In this document: positions 14,084-14,827 of the stretch, one piece after another
Numbering within the stretch: position 1 is the stretch's first letter
Layout of the letters: each line of letters begins with the position of its first letter
Origin: Gammaproteobacteria bacterium
GTDB taxonomy: Bacteria; Pseudomonadota; Gammaproteobacteria; Porifericomitales; Porifericomitaceae
Reading direction: 5' to 3'
Assembly (NCBI GenBank): GCA_028817255.1
Contig: JAPPQA010000047.1
Span: 1 to 14,827 of the forward strand
DNA: 14,827 bases
Notes under the pieces: model-generated
What the model saw: the letters and a program-made list of their open reading frames with translations, nothing else
What the model was told of the DNA's origin: nothing
Databases searched by the model: none
Made by a program: the position numbers and the translations under genes

Positions 14084-14482
14084 CTATGGAGACGCCGGCG
14101 GCGGGAGGCAGATCATCTGCACCAGATTTCCCTCGGGATCCTCGCAGTAGAAGCTGCGCGCCCCGTCGCGGTGCGTCCTGGGGGGGTCGCGCACCGGCAC
14201 CTTCTCCGCTTGCAAAAACTCGTACCATTGGTCCACATGCTCCGGGCTGCGCAGGGCGAATCCGATATGGTCCAGGCGCTGGGGGGGCCTGGCGCCCGGC
14301 ATGTCGGGAGCGTGGTGCAACGCGAGGCTGTCGTGCCCCGCGCGCAGATAGACGGATTCCCCATCGGGCCGCCATGCCACCTTCATCCCCAGCAGCCGTA
14401 CATAAAACCGCTCGCATTCGCTTACATCCTCGACATTGAGCGCGACGTGGCGCAACCCGCACATGGCTGGAGGTCTGTTCAT
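14084..14482 (-). CDS. VOC-fold (glyoxalase/dioxygenase superfamily) protein
   Basis: This 132-residue protein is a single vicinal-oxygen-chelate domain with two beta-alpha-beta-beta-beta modules. The first begins LRHVALNVEDVSECERFYVRLLGMKV, the second LDHIGFALRSPEHVDQWYEFLQ, and the end has the typical FYCEDPEGNLVQMI. Likely metal ligands are H12 and H72; the last ligand position, usually Glu in DPxGNxxEL, is Gln122, so metal binding may differ or be lost. The superfamily covers lyases, dioxygenases and resistance proteins, and the reaction here cannot be told. The gene lies 14 bp before speD, so a link to S-adenosylmethionine or polyamine metabolism is possible but unproven. The start at 14482 is preceded by GGGGAGG at 11-bp spacing and AAAGG close by; an ATG at residue 7 is possible. 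Confidence 0.82.
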   Translation of the reverse strand: MNRPPAMCGLRHVALNVEDVSECERFYVRLLGMKVAWRPDGESVYLRAGHDSLALHHAPDMPGARPPQRLDHIGFALRSPEHVDQWYEFLQAEKVPVRDPPRTHRDGARSFYCEDPEGNLVQMICLPPPASP

Positions 14483-14522
14483 CCTTTAAGCATCCTCCCC
14501 GCGACTCCCTGGAAGCGGCGAC

Positions 14523-14551
14523 ACCTTAGCACTTGTTTTCGCGGGCGGCAA
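14523..14551 (-). promoter_or_regulatory. Sigma70-type promoter of the VOC-speD operon
   Basis: On the minus strand TTGCCG (14546-14551) is followed after exactly 17 bp by TAAGGT (14523-14528), which is also preceded by TGC, an extended -10. The transcript would start near 14516 and carry a leader of about 33 nt with the GGGGAGG ribosome site. Confidence 0.55.
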
Positions 14552-14643
14552 TATTCTGCATACTCCCCCAAGCCGTTACGCAATCGAGGGGAAAAGATTC
14601 CCATCTCGCCATTCCGCGCCCCCACCCCGCCATTCCTGCGAAA

Positions 14644-14688
14644 CAGGCCGTGTAAAAACTCCGAAAATCCAGATCCGCACGAAAAACT
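14644..14688 (-). repeat. 45-bp dispersed module, copy 2
   Basis: This is the inverted counterpart of 1569-1613, identical at 42 of 45 positions. Here it is bounded on both sides by GCCATTCC-type units (14608 and 14629 before, 14712 after). The 20 bases at 14639-14658 also match the truncated copy at 113-132 (19 of 20). Confidence 0.85.
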
Positions 14689-14711
14689 ACCCACTCGCAC
14701 GGCAAATATCC

Positions 14712-14827
14712 GCCATTCCCACTTTTTTCTGTCATTCCGCCTCTTTTCCGTCTGTCATTCCGCTTCTTTTCCGTCATTCCGGCGAAAGCCGGAATCCCGC
14801 GCAAATACAGCGCGGAACGCGCACATT
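14712..14827. repeat. Right end repeat: tandem 20-bp units, palindrome and 32-bp tail
   Basis: GCCATTCC or GTCATTCC units begin at 14712, 14731, 14754 and 14773 (spacing 19, 23, 19). The last contains the palindrome ATTCCG-N8-CGGAAT (14776-14795). Bases 14773-14827 are the inverted copy of bases 1-55 with one mismatch. Confidence 0.9.

Larger units (their letters stand above)
14483..14827. other. Gene-free right end: promoter and repeat field (345 bp)
   Basis: No gene is seen. From left to right the region holds the VOC-speD promoter, GCCATTCC units at 14608 and 14629, the 45-bp module (14644-14688), further GTCATTCC-type units (14712, 14731, 14754, 14773) and the end repeat. Apparent open frames here are translations of these repeats. 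Confidence 0.8.

Noticed and set aside
1..14827. A composite transposon bounded by terminal inverted repeats
   Set aside because: There is no transposase or integrase and the cargo is core metabolism; the end repeats also occur inside the window in part, so a contig ending in dispersed repeats is simpler.

Overview
The window looks like core chromosome of a GC-rich gammaproteobacterium, probably uncultured. The evidence is a GlnRS of the beta/gammaproteobacterial kind, an enterobacterial-type SpeD, the pepP-ubiH-ubiI cluster divergent from zapA and a 6S RNA gene, the divergent rpiA/ilvA pair, and a metal site in HemB of the Pseudomonas (zinc-independent) kind. The genus cannot be named from sequence alone. 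The two window ends are nearly identical inverted copies of one dispersed repeat (54 of 55 bases). The window is therefore most likely a whole assembly contig that stops at repeats.

Layout, left to right. 1-239: end repeat and remnants. 240-1235 (-): exported beta-barrel outer-membrane protein with its own sigma70-type promoter. 1236-1736: a gene-free, repeat-packed stretch (20-bp tandem array, two ATTCC palindromes, a 45-bp module, a 9-bp minisatellite). 1737-2567 (-): sterol desaturase/fatty acid hydroxylase family membrane protein. 2720-3187 (+): secreted four-EF-hand protein. 3306-4337 (+): hemB. 4373-5071 (-): rpiA, convergent with hemB. 5172-6692 (+): ilvA, divergent from rpiA. 6776-6964 (-): 6S RNA (ssrS). 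6977-7503 (-): zapA and a small coiled-coil gene, overlapping by 4 bp. 7504-7813: divergent promoter region. 7814-13249 (+): pepP, ubiH, a UbiI-like gene and glnS, a tight translationally coupled operon. 13269-14482 (-): speD preceded by a VOC-fold gene, with a well-spaced promoter. 14483-14827: repeat field ending in the right end repeat.

Functions are mostly housekeeping: tetrapyrrole synthesis (HemB), pentose phosphate (RpiA), isoleucine synthesis (IlvA), cell division (ZapA and its small neighbour), global transcription control (6S RNA), ubiquinone ring hydroxylation (UbiH/UbiI-like), peptide processing (PepP), tRNA charging (GlnRS) and polyamine synthesis (SpeD). Two usual neighbours are missing from their common positions: ygfB upstream of pepP, and the 5-formyl-THF cyclo-ligase gene downstream of ssrS.

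I see no defence system, prophage, CRISPR array, transposase or secondary-metabolite cluster. The most unusual items are the composite dispersed repeat family, unusual FAD-site residues in both ubiquinone hydroxylases, and candidate leaderless starts for pepP and the desaturase-like gene.
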